From an uncultured Clostridia bacterium (GTDB lineage Bacteria; Bacillota; Clostridia; Oscillospirales; Ruminococcaceae), in contig CAMCPM010000006.1 of the NCBI GenBank assembly GCA_945876755.1, positions 54,668 to 118,667 on the forward strand: a stretch of 64,000 bases of DNA, given 5' to 3'. Within the stretch, counting starts at the first letter, position 1. Each line of letters begins with the position of its first letter. Made by a program: the position numbers and the translations under genes. This document shows, piece by piece, positions 57,793 through 64,000 of the stretch. The notes under the pieces are model-generated. The model was given only the letters and a program-made list of their open reading frames with translations. It had not been told where the DNA came from and made no database searches.

Positions 57793-58292
57793 GGCAGCTT
57801 ACATTATTAGGGTTTCTTTCTGGATATGTCAAATCATTATCGGAGTGTAATTCTTTGAATATTCACAAGCTTATTCAAGAAGTTTACAACGGTAATGACA
57901 GACTCAGAGAACCATTATTTATGTATTGCTATTATAATCATAAATCAGAAGTGCTGTCAAAGTATCTTACAGAATCCGACAAAACGGAATACAAGCATAT
58001 TGTAAATTTGTTAGACAATAATCTCACACATAACTTGCCTATTGATTATCTCAAGGTTGTAAATTCATATAATCGCAAAATCGGAATGAAAGATAATGAC
58101 GATCATATTAAAGAACTTATGCTTGACAAAATAGTTAAACTCAAAGACCAAAAGAATATCAGCAACTATCGTATCTATACTGAATTGAAGATTAATGCAG
58201 GTAATTTCAATGACTTTATTAAAAACCGCAGCTTAAATAAACTTAGTTTGAATAAGAGCAGAGAAGTATATAATTATTTGCAGAATTTATAA
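57789..58292 (+). CDS. Partner protein of the nucleotidyltransferase module
   Basis: A 167-residue helical protein with no recognised family. The N-terminal two-thirds are helical (KLIQEVYNGNDRLREPLFMYCYYNHK). The C-terminus KDQKNISNYRIYTELKINAGNFNDFIKNRSLNKLSLNKSREVYNYL looks like a helix-turn-helix. Translational coupling to the NTase (ATGA) suggests the two act together. Which is toxin and which antitoxin is not clear. Confidence 0.7.
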   Translation: MRQLTLLGFLSGYVKSLSECNSLNIHKLIQEVYNGNDRLREPLFMYCYYNHKSEVLSKYLTESDKTEYKHIVNLLDNNLTHNLPIDYLKVVNSYNRKIGMKDNDDHIKELMLDKIVKLKDQKNISNYRIYTELKINAGNFNDFIKNRSLNKLSLNKSREVYNYLQNL

Positions 58293-58299
58293 TTTTATA

Positions 58300-58340
58300 G
58301 CCGTTACTCCATAATCGGGGCAACGGCTATTTTTTTACGC
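58300..58340 (+). terminator. Terminator after the nucleotidyltransferase module
   Basis: AGCCGTT/AACGGCT stem followed by ATTTTTTT. Confidence 0.82.
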
Positions 58341-59147
58341 CTATTTATATATGGGTAGGAGGGATATGTTTTCATCGAAAAATATTTAAGTACCTATATA
58401 TAAGGGTATAGGGGTATATTTGAAACGGTTTTTATTGATGAACTTTCAGATTGAACCTGTACCCTGAATTTGGGTAGTGGTTTATGATATGTGGACAAAA
58501 TGACTACACATATTCATTAATAAGCAAAGCTCTTGACTGCCTATTGAATTTTAATGCTTCGTTAAAAGTCACACGTTAAACGTATCGGTCAGAACGATAC
58601 CATCATACTGAAACAGTAGCAGCGTTTGAAATACCATTAGAGATAACGAAATCTGAACGCATTTTAGGACGGTCAATGCTCATAGGGTAACTTTACCTAT
58701 AAAGCACCAGACAGCCATAAATCCCATTCAGATTTGATAATTTTAATGTGGGAGCAGGTTTTTAGCCAGAATACAAAGTAATTTAACTATGATTTTGAAA
58801 TCCTATGTGTTCAAAGGTAAAGCTACTATGCTGGGAGCAGGTACATAAATTCAAAGATGTTTTTCTTTTGAAATCAGGCAATTGCAAAGCACCGAGATTT
58901 ACAAATCACAAATACGCTGATATTTTTCACAAGAATAAAGAAAATATCAGAACATCACTATTATGGGGATGAGTTACCCTTGTAATGGGTATGGGTAATA
59001 TTTTGCCTATTTGATTGAAGATTTTGAGGTAACTTAAAACCTTTGCAGGGGTTAAGGATTTTATCGTAGTTTTTTTATCCGACCTAAACCGACAGGAGCG
59101 GTGAAATTGAAACTTTGAAAGCTAAAAATAAAATGTTGTCTGGCAAA
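58341..59147. other. 800-base noncoding region with many paired segments
   Basis: No credible ORF on either strand. Paired segments include GTATCG/CGATAC (about 58597-58615), AAATCTGAA/TTCAGATTT (about 58659 with 58727), ATAGG/CCTAT inside a GCT/AGC closing pair (about 58678-58710), and TTACCC/GGGTAA (about 58973-59000). The word GGAGCAGGT occurs at 58751 and 58844. This looks like a long structured RNA or a decayed mobile element; it is not a recognised class. Confidence 0.4.
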
Positions 59148-59813
59148 TCAGACATTATTAAATTTCGAAATCACATTATTAACACGCTTTTTTATTTCTG
59201 GAGATGATGGAACTACTAAAAAAGATGACTTTCTTGCCATACGTTTTTTTAATTCATTCGATGTATTGGGGTCACTGTAGATTTTTTCAAATTCAAAGTT
59301 AAGGTCATCTATGAAATCAAAATAAAATTCTTTTAACAGAGCTGAAATTTCATAACCATAATCAATCATTTCAGTATATCGTTCACTTGTATTCAAAGAA
59401 GCGTATTCACAAAATTCTAAATATTGATTCAGCACCTTATACAATAAGAGCATTCTACTATATGCGTGATACTGAGCGTGTTCATTTTCATAAATATACA
59501 GTTCATCTAAAACATATTGCATTTTAACAACTAAATCATATACAGTATCGTTGATTGTTGAATTTTCAAGTTCTTGTTTTCGGGTTGAATACTCTTGTTC
59601 TTTTGTTCTGTATGGAGAAACCCCCAGCATATATTCGATAGACACACCAAAATAGTTTGATATTTTAATGAGTTCATCATATGATGGCTCGTTGTTTCCA
59701 TTAAGATAGTATGATAATTTTGAACTTGAATATCCCAAATCAGATGCTAAGTCCTTGAGCATAATATTTTTTTCAGTCTTGAGTTCTTTAAATCGTTGAT
59801 TAAATAAAGACAT
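59148..59813 (-). CDS. XRE-family regulator with long C-terminal helical domain
   Basis: A 221-residue protein. Residues 1-65 are a helix-turn-helix (NQRFKELKTEKNIMLKDLASDLGYSSSKLSYYLNGNNEPSYDELIKISNYFGVSIEYMLGVS). The rest is helical and unrecognised (YDLVVKMQYVLDELYIYENEHAQYHAYSRMLLLYKVLNQYLEF). ATG 59813 has AGAGAGGTG upstream; the longer frame to 59870 does not. It is divergent from the CIRCE-like promoter, so it could regulate that RNA. Confidence 0.88.
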   Translation of the reverse strand: MSLFNQRFKELKTEKNIMLKDLASDLGYSSSKLSYYLNGNNEPSYDELIKISNYFGVSIEYMLGVSPYRTKEQEYSTRKQELENSTINDTVYDLVVKMQYVLDELYIYENEHAQYHAYSRMLLLYKVLNQYLEFCEYASLNTSERYTEMIDYGYEISALLKEFYFDFIDDLNFEFEKIYSDPNTSNELKKRMARKSSFLVVPSSPEIKKRVNNVISKFNNV

Positions 59814-59920
59814 TGCTAACACCTCTCTAAATGTTGTTATTATTATAACGCAATTAAACCAAAATGTCAATATTTCAAATCCTTTAAATTAGTAGAATTA
59901 AATTCAAATATTTTGTGCAT

Positions 59921-59957
59921 TTAGCACGTTGACATTGAGAGTGCTAAATTGTATAAT
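59921..59957 (+). promoter_or_regulatory. Promoter overlapped by a CIRCE-like inverted repeat
   Basis: TTGACA (59929-59934), 17 bases, TATAAT (59952-59957). Over it lies a 9-9-9 inverted repeat (59921-59947): left arm TTAGCACGT, right arm GAGTGCTAA. The HrcA operator CIRCE is TTAGCACTC-N9-GAGTGCTAA, so the right arm is perfect and the left matches 7 of 9. Heat-shock-type control by host HrcA is plausible. Confidence 0.65.
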
Positions 59958-59962
59958 GATAT

Positions 59963-60230
59963 TGTGGTAAGGTAAAAAAATACCTCCTTAACGATGTGGT
60001 AACGTTAAAGAGGCGTGGTAAATATTTATGTGAGCAAAGCCCACTAATGATGTTCTTGATTGTTGTGGTAAGTAATCAAGAACTATGTATAAATGAATAG
60101 TGCAAATTACCTTGACGGTAATCTTACTATCCAGTAAGATTATATCATAGTTAAATAACAAATGTCAAGGTATCAGCGAAATAATTATACTTTAATTTAT
60201 GGGTGTAGTGTTTCAACTGATACCTTTTTA
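59963..60230 (+). ncRNA. Structured RNA with four GTGGTAA motifs
   Basis: From the promoter above, about 270 bases without a credible ORF. GTGGTAA occurs at 59964, 59996, 60015 and 60065. Two copies sit in hairpin loops: CCTCCTTAACG/CGTTAAAGAGG (59983-60013) and GTTCTTGATT/AATCAAGAAC (60052-60083, perfect 10 bp). Further stems are TTACC/GGTAA (60107-60121) and TAATCTTACT/AGTAAGATTA (60119-60142). A final AAGGTATCAG/CTGATACCTT pair (60167-60226) with a T-run should end transcription. No known class was recognised. Confidence 0.6.
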
Positions 60231-60358
60231 TGTTAAATAGGATTTGCTCTATTATAGAAAGGATTGATTCCGATGTAATATAGCACGTCCTATTTTTTAC
60301 ATTTACAGAGACTTTCCGTAAGTGAAAATAACGGTAAAAAGTTAAAGGAGCAATTAAT

Positions 60359-60928
60359 ATGACCGAATTTGAAAAAGAGAAAGCATTGGCGTGTTTTATA
60401 ATATTAACACAAAAAGAAAAAGTGTTTACTTTATCATCATTTAAAAATGTATGGAAAAAGACATGGGGAATAAACGGAACACATATTGAACAGATTTTCA
60501 AAGAGATATATCCGTTAGTAAAAACTATGAGCCAAGATGAAATGATTTCATACAGAGAAAGCTTCCGAAAAAATGTAGTTCCCGATGAACTCAAAGAAAG
60601 GGCAGCGGAATTTGGACTGAATGTTTCGACAGGTAAATACAATAGAGAGTTATCGGGATATAGAATTTGTGTAATTCCAGAATCTGCAGGGTGTATTGTT
60701 GCAGGGAAACATTACGATATGACTTATGATGATGTATGTAACTTCTTTATAGATTTACCTACTTTATCATCTATTAAGGAAATGGAGTTATATATTGTTT
60801 CTAAAATAGATTTAGCCCAAACAAACGATTCGACTTCTATAAAATTACTAAAAAATTATTATGCACCTTATTTTACGTTTGATTTTGCAAGAAAAATAAG
60901 ACTTTACGAAGAAAAGATATGCCTATAG
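60359..60928 (+). CDS. Unknown protein downstream of the GTGGTAA RNA
   Basis: A 189-residue protein with no recognised domain: MTEFEKEKALACFIILTQKEKVFTLSSF at the start and a GYRICVIPESAGCIVAGKHYDMTYDD stretch in the middle. AAAGGAG lies 8 bases before the ATG. It may be read from the RNA promoter if the terminator at 60226 is bypassed. The frame ends while overlapping a 31-residue ORF in another frame that continues with similar composition, so a frameshift is possible. Confidence 0.65.
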   Translation: MTEFEKEKALACFIILTQKEKVFTLSSFKNVWKKTWGINGTHIEQIFKEIYPLVKTMSQDEMISYRESFRKNVVPDELKERAAEFGLNVSTGKYNRELSGYRICVIPESAGCIVAGKHYDMTYDDVCNFFIDLPTLSSIKEMELYIVSKIDLAQTNDSTSIKLLKNYYAPYFTFDFARKIRLYEEKICL

Positions 60929-61014
60929 AAGCAAAGAAAGCTTTAGTTGAAATGGGAAATCGACTTGGTATAGTAGATTTATCAAATCATAATGAACTAA
61001 GAGTCAAGAAATGA
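60919..61014 (+). CDS. 31-residue ORF overlapping the preceding gene (or its frameshifted tail)
   Basis: ATG 60919 gives MPIEAKKALVEMGNRLGIV followed by 12 residues ending ELRVKK. It overlaps the end of the 189-residue gene by 10 bases and has no clear own ribosome site. Its helical, charged character would extend the upstream protein naturally after a one-base shift near 60915. Confidence 0.35.
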   Translation: MPIEAKKALVEMGNRLGIVDLSNHNELRVKK

Positions 61015-61113
61015 AATAACATTCAATATTACTCATAGTCTTTAAACAGCGAAAATCATCTGAGTGAGAGTAGGATACCAGCATATAGAAAAAGAATGAT
61101 TGGAGTTATAAAA

Positions 61114-61788
61114 ATGGAAGATTTTGTTTTTGATTTGGAAGAATACCGTGCAAGAAAGCAGGAACGTGAAGCACATTGGGAACAGAAAATGAAAGAGTAT
61201 GGTGTTGAAATACCTTTTAATACTTATGCTGAATGTTATGACGATGTTTTTAGGTATATGAATAGGCATTCTGACCTTCCATATATATTATTAGATTTCA
61301 AAGATAATTTTATTAAATACCCTACTGTCTATCAAATGCGCTTGTTGATTGAAATATGGGTTGGTTTAGAGTTATCATCTTCAACTATCCGAAGATCAGT
61401 TAATGCAACACTTAGAAAAATATACAAATCTGAATCAAAAGAATTTAAAAAAGCCCGTACAGAAATAATAAAGGATAATCTTAAACCTCTGAATGTTATT
61501 AAGCATGATGAAAAAGGGAAAGAGTATATTGACGTATATAGAGGAAGTAATCATTTTAGTGCATCACCTGATACTGCTATATCGTGGACTTGTGACATTA
61601 ATACAGCGAAGTGGTTTGCAAATCGTTTAGCGTGTCTGCATAGAGATGATAGATGTTGTAGATTATTACATGGCAAGATTTTTATAAAAGATATAATAAG
61701 CTGCGGATTAAATGACAGAAAAGAAGATGAAATAATAGCATTGCCTAATGCTTTTCAGAATCAGATGTATACTAACTTGAAGAGATGA
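61114..61788 (+). CDS. Possible ADP-ribosyltransferase-like protein
   Basis: A 224-residue protein. The N-terminal half is helical and charged. The C-terminal half shows an R-S-E pattern of ADP-ribosyltransferases: YIDVYRGSNHF (Arg143), DTAISWTCDINTAKWFANR (Ser157) and RKEDEIIALP (Glu204-x-Glu206). Proteins with YRG...SWT...AKWFA...E-I have been viewed as ART-fold toxins or modification enzymes. This is a motif-level call. ATG 61114 has TTGGAG 8 bases upstream. Confidence 0.55.
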   Translation: MEDFVFDLEEYRARKQEREAHWEQKMKEYGVEIPFNTYAECYDDVFRYMNRHSDLPYILLDFKDNFIKYPTVYQMRLLIEIWVGLELSSSTIRRSVNATLRKIYKSESKEFKKARTEIIKDNLKPLNVIKHDEKGKEYIDVYRGSNHFSASPDTAISWTCDINTAKWFANRLACLHRDDRCCRLLHGKIFIKDIISCGLNDRKEDEIIALPNAFQNQMYTNLKR

Positions 61789-61794
61789 CAGAAA

Positions 61795-61831
61795 AATATA
61801 CGCCCTGCTGGGTGGTGGGGCGTATATATGT
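61795..61831 (+). terminator. Hairpin after the ART-like gene
   Basis: ATATACGCCC/GGGCGTATAT stem with a short T-poor tail, between the ART-like gene and the next ORF. Confidence 0.6.
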
Positions 61832-61871
61832 TTCTAATAGATAACTTATTGTGTTTTTCAAAGGAGTTTTT

Positions 61872-62234
61872 ATGGAATGTCTTAAATATAAAGATATTAT
61901 AGTTTTTTTAAATTGCTTGATAAAATTAACAAAAAATGACAATATAATATGGAAATCAAAATTATTAGTTGATAAAGTGAAATATTGCACATCAATTCCT
62001 AATTCCGACATCAATATTATATTATTCAATTCATCTTCTGTACCAGACATATTTATAGAAACAAATATAGGAGTGCGTAAGTTGAGATTGATAGACTCAA
62101 AATTCATTTATAAAACTATACAACCTGCCGAAGAAGCAGCCATTAATTTGGGAATCGCCGTTTCAGATCAAGTTTATAGAAATGAAGTTCAGCAGATTGA
62201 TAAGCAAATAAATAATTATTTGAAATCATTTTAA
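61872..62234 (+). CDS. Small protein of unknown function
   Basis: A 120-residue protein, MECLKYKDIIVFLNCLIKLTKNDNIIWKSKLLVDKVKYCT..., predominantly beta/alpha with no recognised family. AAGGAG lies 5 bases before ATG 61872; an earlier ATG at 61851 has no ribosome site. It converges with the next gene, overlapping by four bases. Confidence 0.6.
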   Translation: MECLKYKDIIVFLNCLIKLTKNDNIIWKSKLLVDKVKYCTSIPNSDINIILFNSSSVPDIFIETNIGVRKLRLIDSKFIYKTIQPAEEAAINLGIAVSDQVYRNEVQQIDKQINNYLKSF

Positions 62235-62671
62235 TCTGAAAATTTTTTTAATATTCCAATTATTCCAGATACCTCAGCAACATAATTACAATTTTCAGAT
62301 TCCCAATATTTAATTACACTATCTCTTATTGTTTTAATACCACCATTAATATACCCCGGTACTGGAATTACTTCAGAGTTAGGATAAAATGAGGCAAACA
62401 ATTCACAATGTTCAGAAACAGATCCGTCAATAGCAGATGTTTCTTGATAACTCAGAAGAAATAAATAAGAATTATCCTTTCTAATAAAAAAGGATTTGTC
62501 GTTATAAAAATCTACAAATTCATTGACTTCCATCATCATTATTTTTTCTGACATATATTCATTATCGTGACAATAATCAACATATTCATTTATTGGTCGC
62601 CATTGTAATTGAAATGATTTTGTTTTTTCATTTATGTTATTTAACATGTATTCAATTCTATCAGAGATCAT
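62231..62671 (-). CDS. Unknown acidic protein
   Basis: A 146-residue soluble protein: MISDRIEYMLNNINEKTKSFQLQWRPINEYVDYCHDNEYM, then FFIRKDNSYLFLLSYQETSAIDGSVSEHCELFASFYPNSEVIPVPGYINGG. No family recognised. ATG 62671 has GAGGG upstream and overlaps the preceding membrane protein gene by 11 bases, so the two are probably translated together. Confidence 0.65.
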   Translation of the reverse strand: MISDRIEYMLNNINEKTKSFQLQWRPINEYVDYCHDNEYMSEKIMMMEVNEFVDFYNDKSFFIRKDNSYLFLLSYQETSAIDGSVSEHCELFASFYPNSEVIPVPGYINGGIKTIRDSVIKYWESENCNYVAEVSGIIGILKKFSD

Positions 62672-63095
62672 GTAATTTTCCCTCTTTTTCAATGATGGTT
62701 TTTATCAGTATTATATTCTTTTTAAGTTGGTTATATAATTCAGCGTTCGCCTTGAACTTAGATAAATTTTTATTAAGGAAATTATAAATATCAGCTATTT
62801 TTTTCTTATCATCCCAAATTCCTGAATCAGAGTAAGATTTAATTCTAGAAATTGTATCAAATAGAGCATAAATAACTTTATCAGAAGTGTCATTTTCATT
62901 TAATACTGAAATATGGGTATTAAGTTCCTTTACTAAGATTTTATATTCTTTTTTAAAGGCGTTGTTCATTTTTGATTTTGTTATAGCTTTTGAAATGGTA
63001 TTAGTATTTTTCACAGCCCAAAAGCTGGCTATTAAACTTATAAAACCGAATATTGTTCCTAAAACAGTACACCATTCTAAAAATGTAGTATTCAT
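62661..63095 (-). CDS. N-terminally anchored membrane protein of unknown function
   Basis: A 144-residue protein with one N-terminal hydrophobic helix (WCTVLGTIFGFISLIASFWAV, about 8-28) and a charged, coiled-coil-prone cytoplasmic part (KKEYKILVKELNTHISVLNEND). It leads a two-gene unit with the acidic protein, which suggests a membrane component and soluble partner. Confidence 0.65.
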   Translation of the reverse strand: MNTTFLEWCTVLGTIFGFISLIASFWAVKNTNTISKAITKSKMNNAFKKEYKILVKELNTHISVLNENDTSDKVIYALFDTISRIKSYSDSGIWDDKKKIADIYNFLNKNLSKFKANAELYNQLKKNIILIKTIIEKEGKLHDL

Positions 63096-63300
63096 ATTTA
63101 TACTCCAATATTTAATTCAATTATACAATAGTGTTAATATTTTTCATTATACCACTTTGAAATATTAAATACAATAAAATATACTATTTTTAAAAAATTT
63201 GTTGCATTTAACAATTGAATTATTTGTAAATCGTTGAATTTCACTAAATTACATTAATAACTTGTTTTAATGTAATAAAATCAAAATTTCATTCAAAAAA

Positions 63301-63340
63301 TCGTGTCCGCAAGTGACGTACCTACGTTGTTTGCGGACTT
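63301..63340 (+). repeat. Hairpin before the phage-like genes
   Basis: GTCCGCAA and TTGCGGAC with an 18-base interval, within the 289-base gap 63096-63383; otherwise the gap is AT-rich and empty. Confidence 0.5.
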
Positions 63341-63383
63341 GCTATTTTCATAAATCATAAAAAATAAGAAAGCGAGTGATAAA

Positions 63384-63806
63384 ATGGCCTTTAAAAACTT
63401 AGATACCTTGTTTAAGCATATCCAGAAGCAGGTAAACGATACAATGAAAAATGAGGTTGCCGATGCTGTTAAGGATAATATGGCTGAAGCGGTACAGACA
63501 AGCGTTTACGATGCTTACAGCCCTATGTATTACAAAAGGCGTATGCAGAACGGCGGTCTGATTGACAAGGACAATATGGAAGTAACAGAGATACCAAACG
63601 GAATATCTGTCCGTGATGTTGCTCCGTTAGATAACGGGCGAATCCGTAGTGACTTCAGCCTTGATGAAATTATCGTCAATGGGCTGGGTAATCAGCCTTT
63701 CAGCCGTGATATGTATGCTGAAACAGAAGATAGGTTATCAAATAATAATGAGCATATAGAAGCTTTGAAACAGGGCTTGAAAAAAAGAGGTATTAACGTT
63801 AAGTAA
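63384..63806 (+). CDS. Phage-like protein of unknown function
   Basis: A 140-residue protein: MAFKNLDTLFKHIQKQVNDTMKNEVADAVKDNMAEAVQTSVYDAYSPMYYKRRMQNGGLIDKDNM. The pattern 'repeat of short helices, then YxPxxYxRR...GGL.D..N' is common in small Firmicutes phage structural or packaging proteins. The C-terminus is helical. GAAAGCGAG precedes the ATG. It overlaps the next gene at TAATG. Confidence 0.6.
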   Translation: MAFKNLDTLFKHIQKQVNDTMKNEVADAVKDNMAEAVQTSVYDAYSPMYYKRRMQNGGLIDKDNMEVTEIPNGISVRDVAPLDNGRIRSDFSLDEIIVNGLGNQPFSRDMYAETEDRLSNNNEHIEALKQGLKKRGINVK

Positions 63807-64000
63807 TGAGAAAAAAGAAAGTTATAAAGAAAGAGCCTGAAGCGGTATACAAATGCCGTTGGTGTGAAAAAGATAAACGTGGAAGTCGGTTTTACCGTTG
63901 CGCTATTACCCACAAATCCTTTATTTGCAAGGATTGTATTGATCGTAAATATGATGAGTTAGCCTTGAAGTATGATAAAAACAAGGCTATTTTTATTATC
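63806..64000 (+). CDS. Zinc-finger protein, truncated by the window end
   Basis: 65 codons are visible. VYKCRWCEKDKRGSRFYRCAITHKSFICKDCIDRKYDEL holds CxxC, a single Cys and another CxxC, typical of a small zinc-binding domain seen in phage and conjugative-element proteins. Its start overlaps the stop of the previous gene, so the two form an operon. The rest lies outside the window. Confidence 0.65.
   Translation, partial: MRKKKVIKKEPEAVYKCRWCEKDKRGSRFYRCAITHKSFICKDCIDRKYDELALKYDKNKAIFII

Noticed and set aside
59963..60230. Classical type III toxin-antitoxin (ToxIN)
   Set aside because: The GTGGTAA motifs are not in regular tandem repeats of about 36 bases, and the downstream protein does not resemble ToxN.

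Overview
The window looks like a chromosome segment of a Clostridia bacterium close to Ruminococcus/Oscillospiraceae. The signs are strong AGGAGG-type ribosome sites, a T-box-controlled tryptophan operon, Mini-RNase III, Tex, ArsR/CadC-type metal control, GGDEF proteins and plant cell wall hydrolases (GH74, GH43). The taxonomic call is inference from gene content. Genes are densely packed on both strands up to about 53.8 kb. From there the DNA becomes AT-rich, gene-poor and largely unrecognisable, and it reads as a mobile element.

Core region by region. 1-6.2 kb is a leftward housekeeping operon: obg, Mini-RNase III, an MBL hydrolase, yebC, alaS and a HIT protein cut by the window edge. 6.4-16.2 kb holds tex, an ECF transporter S component, a proline-rich SHOCT protein, a Mrp/NBP35 ATPase, a uridine-kinase-like protein, a diguanylate cyclase and a secreted GH74 lipoprotein. 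16.3-23.2 kb is a complete leftward operon, trpE-trpGD-trpC-trpF-trpB-trpA, behind a tryptophan T-box with a visible TGG specifier. 23.3-31.9 kb carries a LacI-sensor/GGDEF fusion, an MFS transporter, an amidohydrolase, a DUF1232 protein, a TetR regulator, a C_GCAxxG_C_C protein, a low-molecular-weight phosphatase and a cytosolic GH43.

32.1-38.9 kb is the most interesting chromosomal locus. It is a five-gene rightward cluster: a TerY-like von Willebrand A protein, a PP2C phosphatase, a protein kinase with zinc ribbon and FHA-like tail, a P-type ATPase homologue that has lost its phosphorylated Asp and other catalytic motifs, and a protein joining a beta-repeat N-terminus to a TerD domain. It looks like a Ter-type phospho-signalling system with a dead pump as membrane partner.

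39.0-53.5 kb has a large FN3-repeat surface protein, sfsA, a cation diffusion transporter, a YgjP-like peptidase, gdhA, a Cd/Zn P-type ATPase with its ArsR regulator, a TadA-GNAT fusion with an apparent internal start for the GNAT half, and small regulators.

At 53,860 a tRNA-Leu gene with a perfect promoter is broken in its anticodon loop. The sequence beyond it is the inferred mobile element, which continues past the window end. It carries an XRE regulator with four matching palindromic operators, two of them between the -35 and -10 boxes of neighbouring promoters, plus a J-domain protein and a nucleotidyltransferase two-gene module resembling toxin-antitoxin pairs. It also has long structured noncoding stretches, a promoter overlapped by a CIRCE-like palindrome that drives an RNA with four GTGGTAA motifs, a possible ADP-ribosyltransferase, small unknown proteins and, at the right edge, two phage-like genes. 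No integrase is visible in the window.
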